From: Peptococcaceae bacterium
GTDB lineage: Bacteria; Bacillota; DSM-521; Neomoorellales; Neomoorellaceae
Length of the DNA stretch: 17,681 bases
Reading direction: 5' to 3'
Assembly: GCA_003509545.1 (NCBI GenBank)
Contig: DOLC01000016.1
Location: 1 to 17,681, forward strand
The notes below the pieces were generated by a model that was given only the letters and a program-made list of their open reading frames with translations, made no database searches and had not been told where the DNA came from. Below, in pieces: positions 1 to 7,473 of the stretch. A program made the translations under genes and the position numbers. How positions within the stretch are numbered: the first letter of the stretch is position 1; every line of letters starts with the position of its first letter.

Positions 1-59
1 CTGGCCCTTCCATTATGTCTAAGTTTTGGGAAATAGGACGTATGAAGGAATTGAGGAAT

Positions 60-3000
60 TTAGGGGCCCGGGAGGCGGCCCGGCACCTGTCCCACATTAA
101 AGCCTTGCTCGGCCGGGAGGGTTAAGTCTAGAAGCCGCCGGAACAGGGCGGCCGCCTCAGCTCTGGAAAGGGGGCTCCGGGGTCTGAAAGTTCCGTCGGG
201 GTAACCCTGCAGCAGTCCCGCATTGGCAGCCCAAAGGACGTCACCATAAGCCCAGGCCGCCACTTCCTCCAGATCCGTAAAGGTTATTACCCCCCGGCCA
301 CCCTGGTGGTTCATCCCCCTCTTCCTTGCCGTCCGGGATAGAACCGCCGCCGCTTCCTGGCGGCTAACCGGGCTTCCGGCCCGGAAACTGCCGTCTTCAT
401 AGCCCACCATGATTCCCGAAGCGGCCACCCGTGCCACGGCACCCCCAAAGGGCGACGCCGGCGGCTCTTCCTTCGAATCCCCCTGAGGACCGGGCGGGAG
501 CATAAGGATGCGGTCTACAAGGGCGGCCAGCTCGCCGCGGGTCAGGGGTCTGGTCGGGAAGAATTCTCCCTGGGCTGCCGGAAACAGTCCCCTGGAAATT
601 AGAGCCACGATATCAGACCGTGCCCAGTGGTCTTCAGGAACGTCGGAAAAGTTTATAACATCCTCTCTTCCTCCTTCACCCGCCGGTATTCCTCCGGTAT
701 CCTCCGACGATTCTTCCCCCAGAGCAATTCCCCCCGAGGCATCCTGGTCGGAAGGCCGCCCGGCTTGGGGCTTGTGTTCATTTGCGAATTCCCCTTTTCC
801 GGGGTTCTTTTTTCCCCCCATTGGGCCCTCTCCTCCAGGCTTATCCCCTTCCTCCGTTTCTCCATGCTCCCCGCCGCCGGAGTGGCCGGGATCGAATACA
901 ATGCCGGCCGCTATTTCTTCACTTACCCAGCCGGCCCCGTCGCGAAAGCGAACTATGACCCGGCGCAGTCCCGCGGGTCCCGGGGACAGCTCCCAAATTC
1001 TCACCGGTCGGTAAGGCTCCCACTCCCCTTGGGCGTCCTCCTCATTGCGGACCATCATCTCGGCTATTCCGCTTACATCCTCGGCGCCCAGGGTAAGTTC
1101 CACCGTTAGACTGGACGTCTTCTCCTCACCGCCGTTTATATAAATCCACCCTCGGGAAGGCGGGTGGCGGTCCAAGAGCACGCACCCTTCGGCCCGGCCC
1201 GTGTTGCCCTTGCCGTCTACGGCCGAAATCCGGAAGCAGTAGGAGCCGTCCTCCAGGTCGGCGGTTTCCCACTCCAGGATCTGGGTTTGGGCTACCCATT
1301 CGTCACCCCACCAAAGCCGACTGCCCACCGCCTGCCCCCGGGGACCGTAAACCACCAGTTCCACCCGGTCCAAAAGGAGCTCTTCGCCCACGGAAATTTC
1401 CAGGGGCAGTGGTTCTCTCTCCCGCCAGATTCCGGCCGGGAGGGATAGAGCCACCTCCGGCGGTCGGTCGTCTCCCCTGTAGGCGTAAGGAGACCAGGGG
1501 ACAAAGTCGAGATTTCCCCTGATTATTTCCCCCCGCCCCTCGGGGTTCAAAACCTCATGGTGCGGGCCGCTACTGCTGCCCCAATAATTTAGGGGAACCG
1601 CCACCGTTATAACGGAAGGAGCCTGCACGCCCAGGGTGTTTCCGTACAGGTCGTTACGGCTGCATTGAAACCGCCCCCCTGTCAGGGAGGCCAAATCCAT
1701 GGCGGTTCCGTTGGCCGTAAGGATATTATCGCGAATATCGGCCTCCCCTTCACCGCTAACCACCAGGCCGGTGCCGTTCCCCTCCCACAGGGAATTTTCC
1801 AAGACAGCTCCTGCGGTTTCCCCCAAACGGGCTCCCACGCCGTTGTCCCGAAAGATGCTTCCGGCCACTCTTATCCCGTCAACGCCGTGGACCATAAGCC
1901 CTGTTGACCAGCCCTGAATACCATTATCTATCAGCTCGAGGGAAGAGCCGCCCTGGACCCATATCCCCGTCCCTGCCTTCAAACCCTGGGGACCGGTCAC
2001 TTCGTTGCCCCGGAGGAGGCCGCCGGCCACATTCCGCAGCACGATCCCCCTTACAGAGGCGGTAACAATATTGTTAACCACCTCCGGTGCGGCCTGCTCC
2101 AGGTAGGCGCCGTCGGCGAAGCCGGCAATATAGTTGTCCTGGAATTCAACCCTGTCCCCGATAACCCTTACTCCCTGCGTTCCCGGCCCCGTCAACCTGT
2201 TGGCCCTTACTGCACACCGGGATGATTCTATCCATAGGGCCGGGCTATAGGCATTATTCTGATATCCCGCCCTGGTCGTGACTTCGTTTCCGACCAGCAA
2301 GCCTTCGGTGACTCCCTTTAAGTTCACGGCCGCGCCCCGGTCTCGGTGCAAACGGCTATCGGCAACGGTTACGCTGCCCCGTGCCCAGACGCGAATGAGG
2401 TCGCCTGCACTCCCTCCAGCCTCCACGGTGCAAGACTTCATCTCCACCGTAGTAGTACCCGCCTCCACCCAAAGAACGGCACCTGCCAGGGGGTTACCGG
2501 CTTCTCCGAAGCGGCAATCAACGACACTAAAAGCGGTAACGGGCCGGTCGGCCTCACGGCCGCCGAAATAAATAGCACTTCCGGTGCTTCGCCTAAAGGT
2601 CACTCCGGTAAAGGAGCCTGCAAAATTCTGCACCGAAGGGTCGACAAAGACGCCGTATTCGGTCCCCGAAGCCTCCCCTCCGTGCCATTCCAGCTCTCCA
2701 TTACGATTGAAATAAACAGACCGTTTGCCGTAGATTTTCATATTCTCCAGCTTAATCTCCAACGGAGAACTTGTGTCCCCCAGGACTTCGATGCCGTTCG
2801 TGGCCAGGTCGCTGGTCTTGAGAATACCGTTGCGCAACTCGAGTTTGTCCACCGTTTCCATCACGCTAATGGAGGGCTGCCCGGGAGGCGCCGTGATAGT
2901 GGCCCCGTTCAAATCCACGGTTATTCCATCGGTCTTCCAGTAAAGGCCGCCGTTAAAAGAGATACCCCCTACCACTACCCGCAGCACATCACCCTTTTGC

Positions 3001-3164
3001 GCTTCATCCAGGGCCTCCTGCAGGCCGGTGAAATACGTGCCCTGGCTTTCGTTGTATACTGCATATACAACCTCCGCGGCAGCATGCCCGCCGCCTTGGG
3101 CCGCCAGCACACAACTCCCCCAAAGAAGAAACAAAACAAGAACAATACCCGAGTTCCGCCTCAA
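60..3164 (-). CDS. Secreted right-handed beta-helix protein with three C-terminal SLH domains
   Basis: A 1034-residue cell-surface protein. The N-terminus is a signal peptide: two arginines, a hydrophobic stretch VLVLFLLWG, and a likely cleavage near VLAAQ. Residues of roughly 50-560 are repeated short strands with Asn/Gly turns (for example VVNNIVTA, LLRGNEVTG, ELIDNGIQG), typical of PbH1/NosD-type parallel beta-helices that often bind or cut polysaccharide. Two Ig-like modules follow (about 570-765), then a Gly/Glu/Lys-rich linker (about 768-836). Three S-layer homology domains lie at about 838-886, 900-950 and 961-1014, with the motifs TRGE, SRQE and SRAE that contact pyruvylated cell-wall polymer. 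The start is TTG, with GGAGGG about ten bases upstream. No catalytic residues could be assigned, so the role (surface structure, adhesion or glycan binding) is inferred. The gene appears monocistronic. Confidence 0.9.
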   Translation of the reverse strand: MRRNSGIVLVLFLLWGSCVLAAQGGGHAAAEVVYAVYNESQGTYFTGLQEALDEAQKGDVLRVVVGGISFNGGLYWKTDGITVDLNGATITAPPGQPSISVMETVDKLELRNGILKTSDLATNGIEVLGDTSSPLEIKLENMKIYGKRSVYFNRNGELEWHGGEASGTEYGVFVDPSVQNFAGSFTGVTFRRSTGSAIYFGGREADRPVTAFSVVDCRFGEAGNPLAGAVLWVEAGTTTVEMKSCTVEAGGSAGDLIRVWARGSVTVADSRLHRDRGAAVNLKGVTEGLLVGNEVTTRAGYQNNAYSPALWIESSRCAVRANRLTGPGTQGVRVIGDRVEFQDNYIAGFADGAYLEQAAPEVVNNIVTASVRGIVLRNVAGGLLRGNEVTGPQGLKAGTGIWVQGGSSLELIDNGIQGWSTGLMVHGVDGIRVAGSIFRDNGVGARLGETAGAVLENSLWEGNGTGLVVSGEGEADIRDNILTANGTAMDLASLTGGRFQCSRNDLYGNTLGVQAPSVITVAVPLNYWGSSSGPHHEVLNPEGRGEIIRGNLDFVPWSPYAYRGDDRPPEVALSLPAGIWREREPLPLEISVGEELLLDRVELVVYGPRGQAVGSRLWWGDEWVAQTQILEWETADLEDGSYCFRISAVDGKGNTGRAEGCVLLDRHPPSRGWIYINGGEEKTSSLTVELTLGAEDVSGIAEMMVRNEEDAQGEWEPYRPVRIWELSPGPAGLRRVIVRFRDGAGWVSEEIAAGIVFDPGHSGGGEHGETEEGDKPGGEGPMGGKKNPGKGEFANEHKPQAGRPSDQDASGGIALGEESSEDTGGIPAGEGGREDVINFSDVPEDHWARSDIVALISRGLFPAAQGEFFPTRPLTRGELAALVDRILMLPPGPQGDSKEEPPASPFGGAVARVAASGIMVGYEDGSFRAGSPVSRQEAAAVLSRTARKRGMNHQGGRGVITFTDLEEVAAWAYGDVLWAANAGLLQGYPDGTFRPRSPLSRAEAAALFRRLLDLTLPAEQGFNVGQVPGRLPGP

Positions 3165-3193
3165 CCTTTTCTTCCCTCCAGTGTTAAGACTTA

Positions 3194-3226
3194 CCTCGGG
3201 TATATTCGAGGTTTTTCTTTATTTTT
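3194..3226 (+). terminator. Rho-independent terminator-like hairpin on the plus strand
   Basis: CCTCG and CGAGG arms (3194-3198 and 3207-3211) enclose an eight-base loop and are followed by a T-rich run TTTTTCTTTATTTTT. This is the form of a plus-strand intrinsic terminator, although no plus-strand gene precedes it. It would stop transcription antisense to the SLH gene. Read on the minus strand the same hairpin lies in the SLH gene's leader without a U-tract. The 5 bp stem is short, so this is tentative. Confidence 0.35.
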
Positions 3227-3293
3227 CCTGCCGAGAAACATTTTTTACTAAGAAGGTCGCTGTACAGCTACGCCGCTGGTCTATGGGTTACCG

Positions 3294-3470
3294 CTACTCC
3301 CGGAGGCAATAACGGGTCAGCTTGTTCATCTCGCCCGCAATTTTCCCTGCCCTGCCTTCGGGAGCGACAATATGGAGGTGGTCCCCCTCTAACAACTTGG
3401 TCGATCCCCGGGGTATTATGTCCCTTGTGCTACCGGCTGCCTCCGGCGCAAAAGCAGTCAGCCAACCCTT
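3294..3470 (-). pseudogene. Remnant of an RCK_C/TrkA-C domain (potassium transport protein fragment)
   Basis: Reading the minus strand between an in-frame TAG at 3471-3473 and a TAG at 3294-3296 gives 58 codons, with no ATG/GTG/TTG start near the front. The translation contains DIIPRGSTKLLEGDHLHIVA followed by PEGRAGKIAGEMNKL. This fits the RCK_C (TrkA-C) pattern of an I-P-R-G-(D/S)-T strand, L-x-x-GD, then a hydrophobic strand ending VAPEG, as found at the C-termini of TrkA and of K+/H+ antiporters. Only this last domain survives and it is cut off by the epimerase gene. It is best read as the decayed tail of a lost potassium transporter or channel gene. The family match is by eye. Confidence 0.55.
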
Positions 3471-3492
3471 CTAGACAAATCGCCTGCATACT

Positions 3493-4431
3493 TCAATAAC
3501 TCCCTTGTCGCCTCCACTCCTCGATGGTATTCCTGAGGGCCTGGATGAACATGGCCCGCGCCTCCCCCCGCAGGCGACGTGGCCGGTAACCTAATTCCTG
3601 GGCCGCCTTATCCCAGCCCAAGTCCCACACTTCCTTTAAGAAGCTCGGTCCATGCCACTGCTCCGCGAGCTTGAGATTGAGGGGGGACCTCGAACCGCAC
3701 AGGTCGATGATCATGGCTCCTATTTCTTCCCAGGTTAAGAATATACTACCAATATTGTAGATCTGACCGGCCGCCTGGGGATTGCCTAGGGCCAACTTCA
3801 TGGCCTCAGCAAGATCGTCCAGGGCGACAAAGGTACCGCCCGCTCCGGAAACCATTTCCAGGGGTTGATTCTCCAGGGCCTTCCGCACCAGGTCCCGCAG
3901 GTGACGGCCTCCGATCCGGTCGCCGAAGGCCCACCAGAAACGAAAGACGGTAACGGGTAGGCCCTGCGCCCGCCAATACCACAGACATAATCTTTCGGCC
4001 GTATACTTGCCCAAAGCGTACAGGGGCTTGCGGGCTTCCTCCACCAGACAGGGATGGTCTTCGGTCACCGGGCGGCCCACGACCCGGCCGTAAACCGCGG
4101 CCGTGCTGGTGTAAAGGAAAGAGCGCACCCCCGCGGCCCGGGCTTCCTCCAGAAGGTTAATATGCCCCTGAAGGTCCTCGGCAAAGATGGTCCTGGCATC
4201 ATCAGCAAAGCTCCAGGCGAGATTTATAACTACCTCCACCCCTCGAACGGCCTCCCTCACCAGGTCCCGGTCGGCCAGAGTTCCGCGGTAATAGACCGCA
4301 GGGAAACCCTCTTTTCCCGCGGCCATGCCCTCGGCCCTATCGAGTACTCCCACCCAATAACCCCGGCGGGAAAAATCCTTGACTAAAAATCCACCCACAT
4401 CCCCCGCACCGCCGGCTATCAACACCCGCAC
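3493..4431 (-). CDS. NAD-dependent epimerase/dehydratase (extended short-chain dehydrogenase)
   Basis: A 312-residue extended SDR. The N-terminal Rossmann motif is GGAGDVGG (residues 7-14, GxxGxxG) and the catalytic pair is Tyr-x-x-x-Lys in YALGKYTAERL. The preceding STAAVYG supplies the usual Ser/Thr. This family acts on nucleotide sugars or related hydroxy compounds; the substrate cannot be named from sequence. The start is GTG, with GGAGGG upstream. It follows the small membrane protein gene by 81 bases that contain a strong hairpin, so it may have its own transcript. A link to surface glycan synthesis is possible because an SLH surface protein follows, but that is only context. Confidence 0.85.
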   Translation of the reverse strand: MRVLIAGGAGDVGGFLVKDFSRRGYWVGVLDRAEGMAAGKEGFPAVYYRGTLADRDLVREAVRGVEVVINLAWSFADDARTIFAEDLQGHINLLEEARAAGVRSFLYTSTAAVYGRVVGRPVTEDHPCLVEEARKPLYALGKYTAERLCLWYWRAQGLPVTVFRFWWAFGDRIGGRHLRDLVRKALENQPLEMVSGAGGTFVALDDLAEAMKLALGNPQAAGQIYNIGSIFLTWEEIGAMIIDLCGSRSPLNLKLAEQWHGPSFLKEVWDLGWDKAAQELGYRPRRLRGEARAMFIQALRNTIEEWRRQGSY

Positions 4432-4456
4432 CTTAGCCTTCCCTCCCTTAAAGTAA

Positions 4457-4489
4457 GGCGGGCCGGGAAATAAAAATAACCCGCCCGCC
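4457..4489 (-). terminator. Candidate terminator hairpin after the permease operon
   Basis: On the minus strand, GGCGGGC plus GGG pairs with CCC plus GCCCGCC around an AT-rich loop, with a single bulged G. It is the only strong stem between the small membrane protein gene and the epimerase gene. The tail TTACTTT is a poor U-tract, so it may terminate only partly or protect the upstream message from decay. Confidence 0.4.
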
Positions 4490-4512
4490 AGGCTCCACTT
4501 TTTGCTCGTTTC

Positions 4513-4701
4513 TCAGCTAAAGTAGTAAGTTATGATCCCCGCTCCCACCAGGATTAGAAACCCCGCCCCCATTACGAGGGTGTTGTTGCTGGTAATACCG
4601 CTATAAAGCAGAGGAAAGTCGAGCCACATCAGGATAAAGGCGGCCAGCTGACCCTCTGACTTGTACCTTTTGCGGAACGGCTCCCTCTGGACTTCCACCA
4701 T
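4513..4701 (-). CDS. Small two-helix membrane protein of unknown function
   Basis: A 62-residue protein that I do not recognise. It starts with a basic, hydrophilic stretch (about residues 1-17, several Arg/Lys). Two hydrophobic segments follow, about 18-35 (containing LAAFILMWLDFPLLYSGI) and about 42-61 (containing VMGAGFLILVGAGIITYYF), so it should be an integral membrane protein with both ends on the same side. Its ATG lies 15 bases after the permease stop, with AAGGGGGTG as ribosome site. That makes it the likely last gene of the permease transcript and a possible small partner of the transporter. The function is inferred only from position. Confidence 0.65.
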   Translation of the reverse strand: MVEVQREPFRKRYKSEGQLAAFILMWLDFPLLYSGITSNNTLVMGAGFLILVGAGIITYYFS

Positions 4702-4716
4702 TTACAAACACCCCCT

Positions 4717-6303
4717 TTAGTCAAGGCCCGGGAAGAATACATAAAGTATCAGCCAGGCCAGGATGCCTACGGCCACGATCTGGAAGGCATTATATAAGGC
4801 CGTACGCCGCAGGACCTCCCCTTCACGCCCGCCCTGGCCGGTGACACCTGTGCCCAGGGCCACGTTCATGGGAGCGAACATGTTGCCGATGGCCCCACCG
4901 GTGGTCTGCAGGCCCAAAATTACATAGGGGCTGAGGAGGAGGAGTTTGGCCACATCCCATTGGAGGCCGGTGAACAAGACGTTGGAGTTAGTGTTACTCC
5001 CGGTCATAAAGGCGCCCAGCACGCCGATCCACGGGGAGAAGAGGGGATAAAGGGCTCCGGTAGCCGCCAGTCCCTCGGCAATATACCGGGTCATGCCGGT
5101 CTCCATCATGACTACGCCCATCATGGTCATGGTCACCACCGTCATGGTGGCCCCCATAACCTGTTTAATGAAGCGGCCGACCAGCATCCTCCCGCCTTTC
5201 TCCGGCCAGAGGCCCTTCGCGCGGTAGTAGAGATATCCCAAAAGGGCCGAAGTAAAGATCAGAGTTCCGGGGGCGGTGAAGAAGGGAATAGACTGGTATT
5301 TTTCTACTGCCGGGTTGGTGAAGCCGAATAAGGTCCTGGTTTCGGGGAAGGGAAAACCTATTTGCCAGGCATTTTGTAAAACTTTCTTTAATGGACTTAT
5401 TAAGTAAACTGTAAATACAATAACGATCAATATATAATAAGCGGTAAAGGCTACATGGAAGCTATAATCCTCACTGCCGGCGGCAACCTCCGCTCCCACC
5501 CCCTGAGACCTATACAGCCTCGGCACCACGAATCCTCCCACCACCAGCCCGGCGGCGCCCGCCACCATGGAAGCTACGTACGGGGTAACGAAATTGGCCA
5601 CCAGGAAAAGGGTTACGGCCATAGGTAAGGCCATGGCCAGGACGGTGGTCGAATACTCCCTCACGCTCCTGAAGCCGCCGTACATGTGGACAATGGAATA
5701 GCCGCAGAGGATGCAGGCGAGGCCAAGGAAAATGGATGCGAAAAAGGCCAGGCGCCCGGGGTCCAGGGTGGTAAGGCGTACCAGAATGGAATAAGAAGAG
5801 CCTAAGGAGCCGAAGGTAACGGCCCACGAATGGCCGATAAGGGCCGTGGCGGCGGCGAAGATGGGATTATACCCCAGACCCACCAGGATGGGAGCCGCCG
5901 TAGCTACCGGCACCCCGTAACCGCATACACCTTGGACGAAACCGGGGAAGGCCCAGCCCATAACGAGGAGCTGCAAGATCTTGTTGCCCCTGGTGAGCCG
6001 GGTAAAGGTGTTGGAAATGACTTTAAAACCTCCCACCAGGTCTACAACGTTGTATACCGTCATGGCGCCCCAGATAATATACAGCACCCAAACCGTGGCC
6101 CACAGTCCCTTTAACATCCCCGAGGACAATACATGCAAGTCTCCGCCGAACCACAGGTAGGCAATGACTAGGGTTGAAAGCCAGCCGACCACCCCCGCTC
6201 TGCCGCCGCTCTTCCTGAAGATCATCATGAGTATTAGAACCACCATAATGGGCAATAGGCTTACCACCCATAACCAAAGCTGAAGTTCCGGTAGGCCCCT
6301 CAT
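4717..6303 (-). CDS. LctP-family permease (annotated as L-lactate permease; oxalate or glycolate possible)
   Basis: A 528-residue polytopic inner-membrane protein with about 12-14 hydrophobic helices, close to the usual 530-560 residues of the lactate/glycolate permease (LctP/GlcA) family. Family hallmarks are the conserved region GFVQGVCGYGVPVATAAPIL, the later GSNTNSNVLFTGLQ and the C-terminal TTGGAIGNMFAPMNVALG. Cys-Gly-Tyr-Gly stands where typical lactate permeases, as I recall, carry an A-G-F-G type sequence, so the substrate may differ. The start is ATG with GGGAGGAG eight bases upstream. It lies directly downstream of the oxalate oxidoreductase genes, so I infer uptake of oxalate, glycolate or lactate by proton symport. 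The 201-base gap before it contains inverted repeats and a perfect hairpin, so it may be separately regulated. Confidence 0.85.
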   Translation of the reverse strand: MRGLPELQLWLWVVSLLPIMVVLILMMIFRKSGGRAGVVGWLSTLVIAYLWFGGDLHVLSSGMLKGLWATVWVLYIIWGAMTVYNVVDLVGGFKVISNTFTRLTRGNKILQLLVMGWAFPGFVQGVCGYGVPVATAAPILVGLGYNPIFAAATALIGHSWAVTFGSLGSSYSILVRLTTLDPGRLAFFASIFLGLACILCGYSIVHMYGGFRSVREYSTTVLAMALPMAVTLFLVANFVTPYVASMVAGAAGLVVGGFVVPRLYRSQGVGAEVAAGSEDYSFHVAFTAYYILIVIVFTVYLISPLKKVLQNAWQIGFPFPETRTLFGFTNPAVEKYQSIPFFTAPGTLIFTSALLGYLYYRAKGLWPEKGGRMLVGRFIKQVMGATMTVVTMTMMGVVMMETGMTRYIAEGLAATGALYPLFSPWIGVLGAFMTGSNTNSNVLFTGLQWDVAKLLLLSPYVILGLQTTGGAIGNMFAPMNVALGTGVTGQGGREGEVLRRTALYNAFQIVAVGILAWLILYVFFPGLD

Positions 6304-6376
6304 GTTCTTTTCTCCTCCCTTCTTCTAAAGGCATCCCGGGGATCCGCCACCAGAACGGCCACAGCCCGCCCTTTGG

Positions 6377-6391
6377 ACCACCATTGGTGGT
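6377..6391. promoter_or_regulatory. Palindrome upstream of the permease gene
   Basis: ACCACCA and TGGTGGT form a perfect 7+1+7 inverted repeat, about 75 bases ahead of the permease ATG. It is nested between ACAGCC (6361-6366) and GGCTGT (6394-6399), so the minus transcript can fold into a two-tier hairpin. It could be an operator or a leader structure. The overlapping TGGACCACCA (6374-6383) matches the TGGTATACCA sites elsewhere only weakly. Confidence 0.35.
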
Positions 6392-6406
6392 GAGGCTGTT
6401 CGGTAT

Positions 6407-6427
6407 TTTACACTTGTTTCCTGTAAA
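6407..6427. promoter_or_regulatory. Inverted repeat TTTACA-N9-TGTAAA upstream of the permease gene
   Basis: Perfect six-base arms with a nine-base spacer lie about 105 bases ahead of the permease start, in the only AT-rich part of this gap. The size and symmetry suit a dimeric regulator site overlapping a promoter. I could not identify a clean -35/-10 pair, so the role is a guess. Confidence 0.35.
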
Positions 6428-6462
6428 TTTAGGCTTTAATCGACATATACCCCCTTTAGCAG

Positions 6463-6500
6463 GGGTACCCCGGACGCTTCGCGCGGCGTCCGGGGTACCC
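6463..6500. other. Perfect 15-bp-stem hairpin after the oxidoreductase beta-subunit gene
   Basis: Two perfect 15-base arms (GGGTACCCCGGACGC and its complement) enclose an eight-base loop, TTCGCGCG read on the plus strand. The hairpin starts five bases past the stop codon of the beta subunit. There is no U-tract in the minus direction and only TTCCTT in the plus direction. It probably marks or stabilises the 3' end of the oxidoreductase message, so that the permease is expressed at a different level. Confidence 0.6.
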
Positions 6501-6504
6501 TTCC

Positions 6505-7449
6505 TTATCTAGCTGAGGCTACCGCCGGTACCGTAATACCCACCTCGGCACAGCGGGCATCTACAAAGGCCTGTAGCTTTTCGATATGCTCGGGCTGCAA
6601 GTGGGCAAACCGCTTCTGCAACTTGAGGTATTCGGCCACCGGCTTGCGTTCTTCCATCTTTACCGAAAGTTTGTATTCCCCGTTTTCGTATTCGTAGAGC
6701 TGGAACATACCCGTCTGCACGGCAAGTTTGGCCATCTCTATCGTTTTATTAGGCGGGAACTGCCATCCCTTGGGGCAAGGAGCCTGTATATGGAGGTAGG
6801 CGGGACCTTCGGCATTAAGGCCCTTCCGCACCTTGTTCATGAGGTCCACCGGCCAGCCTATGGAAGCGGTGGCCAGATACTTAAGCTCCGGATGCCCGTG
6901 GGCCACCACCTTGGGGTTATCCTTGGGGAAGAGCTTTTTCCCTTCGGGAACCGCCGGTCCGGCAGGCGTGAAGGTCGTCCACGCCCCGTAAGGGGTAGTA
7001 GGCGACGTCTGGATGCCGGTGTTGGCATAGGACTCGTTGTCGTAGCAAATGAACAGGACGTCGTGGCCGCGGTATAACATGCCGGACAGGGCCTGTAGGC
7101 CGATGTCCACGGCTCCGCCGTCGCCGGCGAAGACGATCACGTGGGGTATTTCACCCTGGTACTTCTTCTTGCGTGCCAGCACCTTAAAGGCCGCCTCGAT
7201 CCCCGAGGCTACGGCACCGCCGTTGGTAATCTGGGCGTGGATCCAGGGCACCCGCCAGGGGCCGCACCCGTAGCTGGTGTTGGCCACGTACATGCAGCCC
7301 GTGGGGCCGATAAAAATGGTGTTGGGGCCCGCCGCCTTGGCCGTAAGGCGGTAGGCCAGAGCCGGACCGCACCCGGCGCAGGTGCGGTGACCGGGAACGT
7401 AGTATTCTTCGTCAGGAGCCTTTCTTATGGACGGAATCCTTTCCAGCAT
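6505..7449 (-). CDS. Oxalate oxidoreductase beta subunit (thiamine diphosphate and proximal 4Fe-4S)
   Basis: A 314-residue cytoplasmic subunit of the 2-oxoacid:ferredoxin oxidoreductase superfamily. The proximal 4Fe-4S ligands are Cys24, Cys27 and Cys52 (TCAGCGPA, PTGC), with Cys225 in QAPCPKGW. The thiamine diphosphate/Mg2+ motif starts at GDGG (109-112) and runs to the Asn-containing segment YDNESYANTG. The length agrees with the oxalate oxidoreductase beta subunit of Moorella thermoacetica. With alpha and gamma-delta it oxidises oxalate to two CO2 and reduces ferredoxin. Spacing to the alpha gene is 24 bases; the ATG is preceded by GGAGGGGAGGGG. From this subunit alone a pyruvate enzyme cannot be excluded; the oxalate assignment rests on the alpha subunit. 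Confidence 0.85.
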   Translation of the reverse strand: MLERIPSIRKAPDEEYYVPGHRTCAGCGPALAYRLTAKAAGPNTIFIGPTGCMYVANTSYGCGPWRVPWIHAQITNGGAVASGIEAAFKVLARKKKYQGEIPHVIVFAGDGGAVDIGLQALSGMLYRGHDVLFICYDNESYANTGIQTSPTTPYGAWTTFTPAGPAVPEGKKLFPKDNPKVVAHGHPELKYLATASIGWPVDLMNKVRKGLNAEGPAYLHIQAPCPKGWQFPPNKTIEMAKLAVQTGMFQLYEYENGEYKLSVKMEERKPVAEYLKLQKRFAHLQPEHIEKLQAFVDARCAEVGITVPAVASAR

Positions 7450-7473
7450 TTGCGCCCCTCCCCTCCGAAATCT

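Noticed and set aside
3241..3480. A riboswitch (cyclic-di-GMP or molybdenum cofactor type) upstream of the SLH gene
   Set aside because: Fragments such as GGAGTAGCGGTAACCC look similar at first, but the conserved cores are missing and most of this stretch is explained by the RCK_C remnant.
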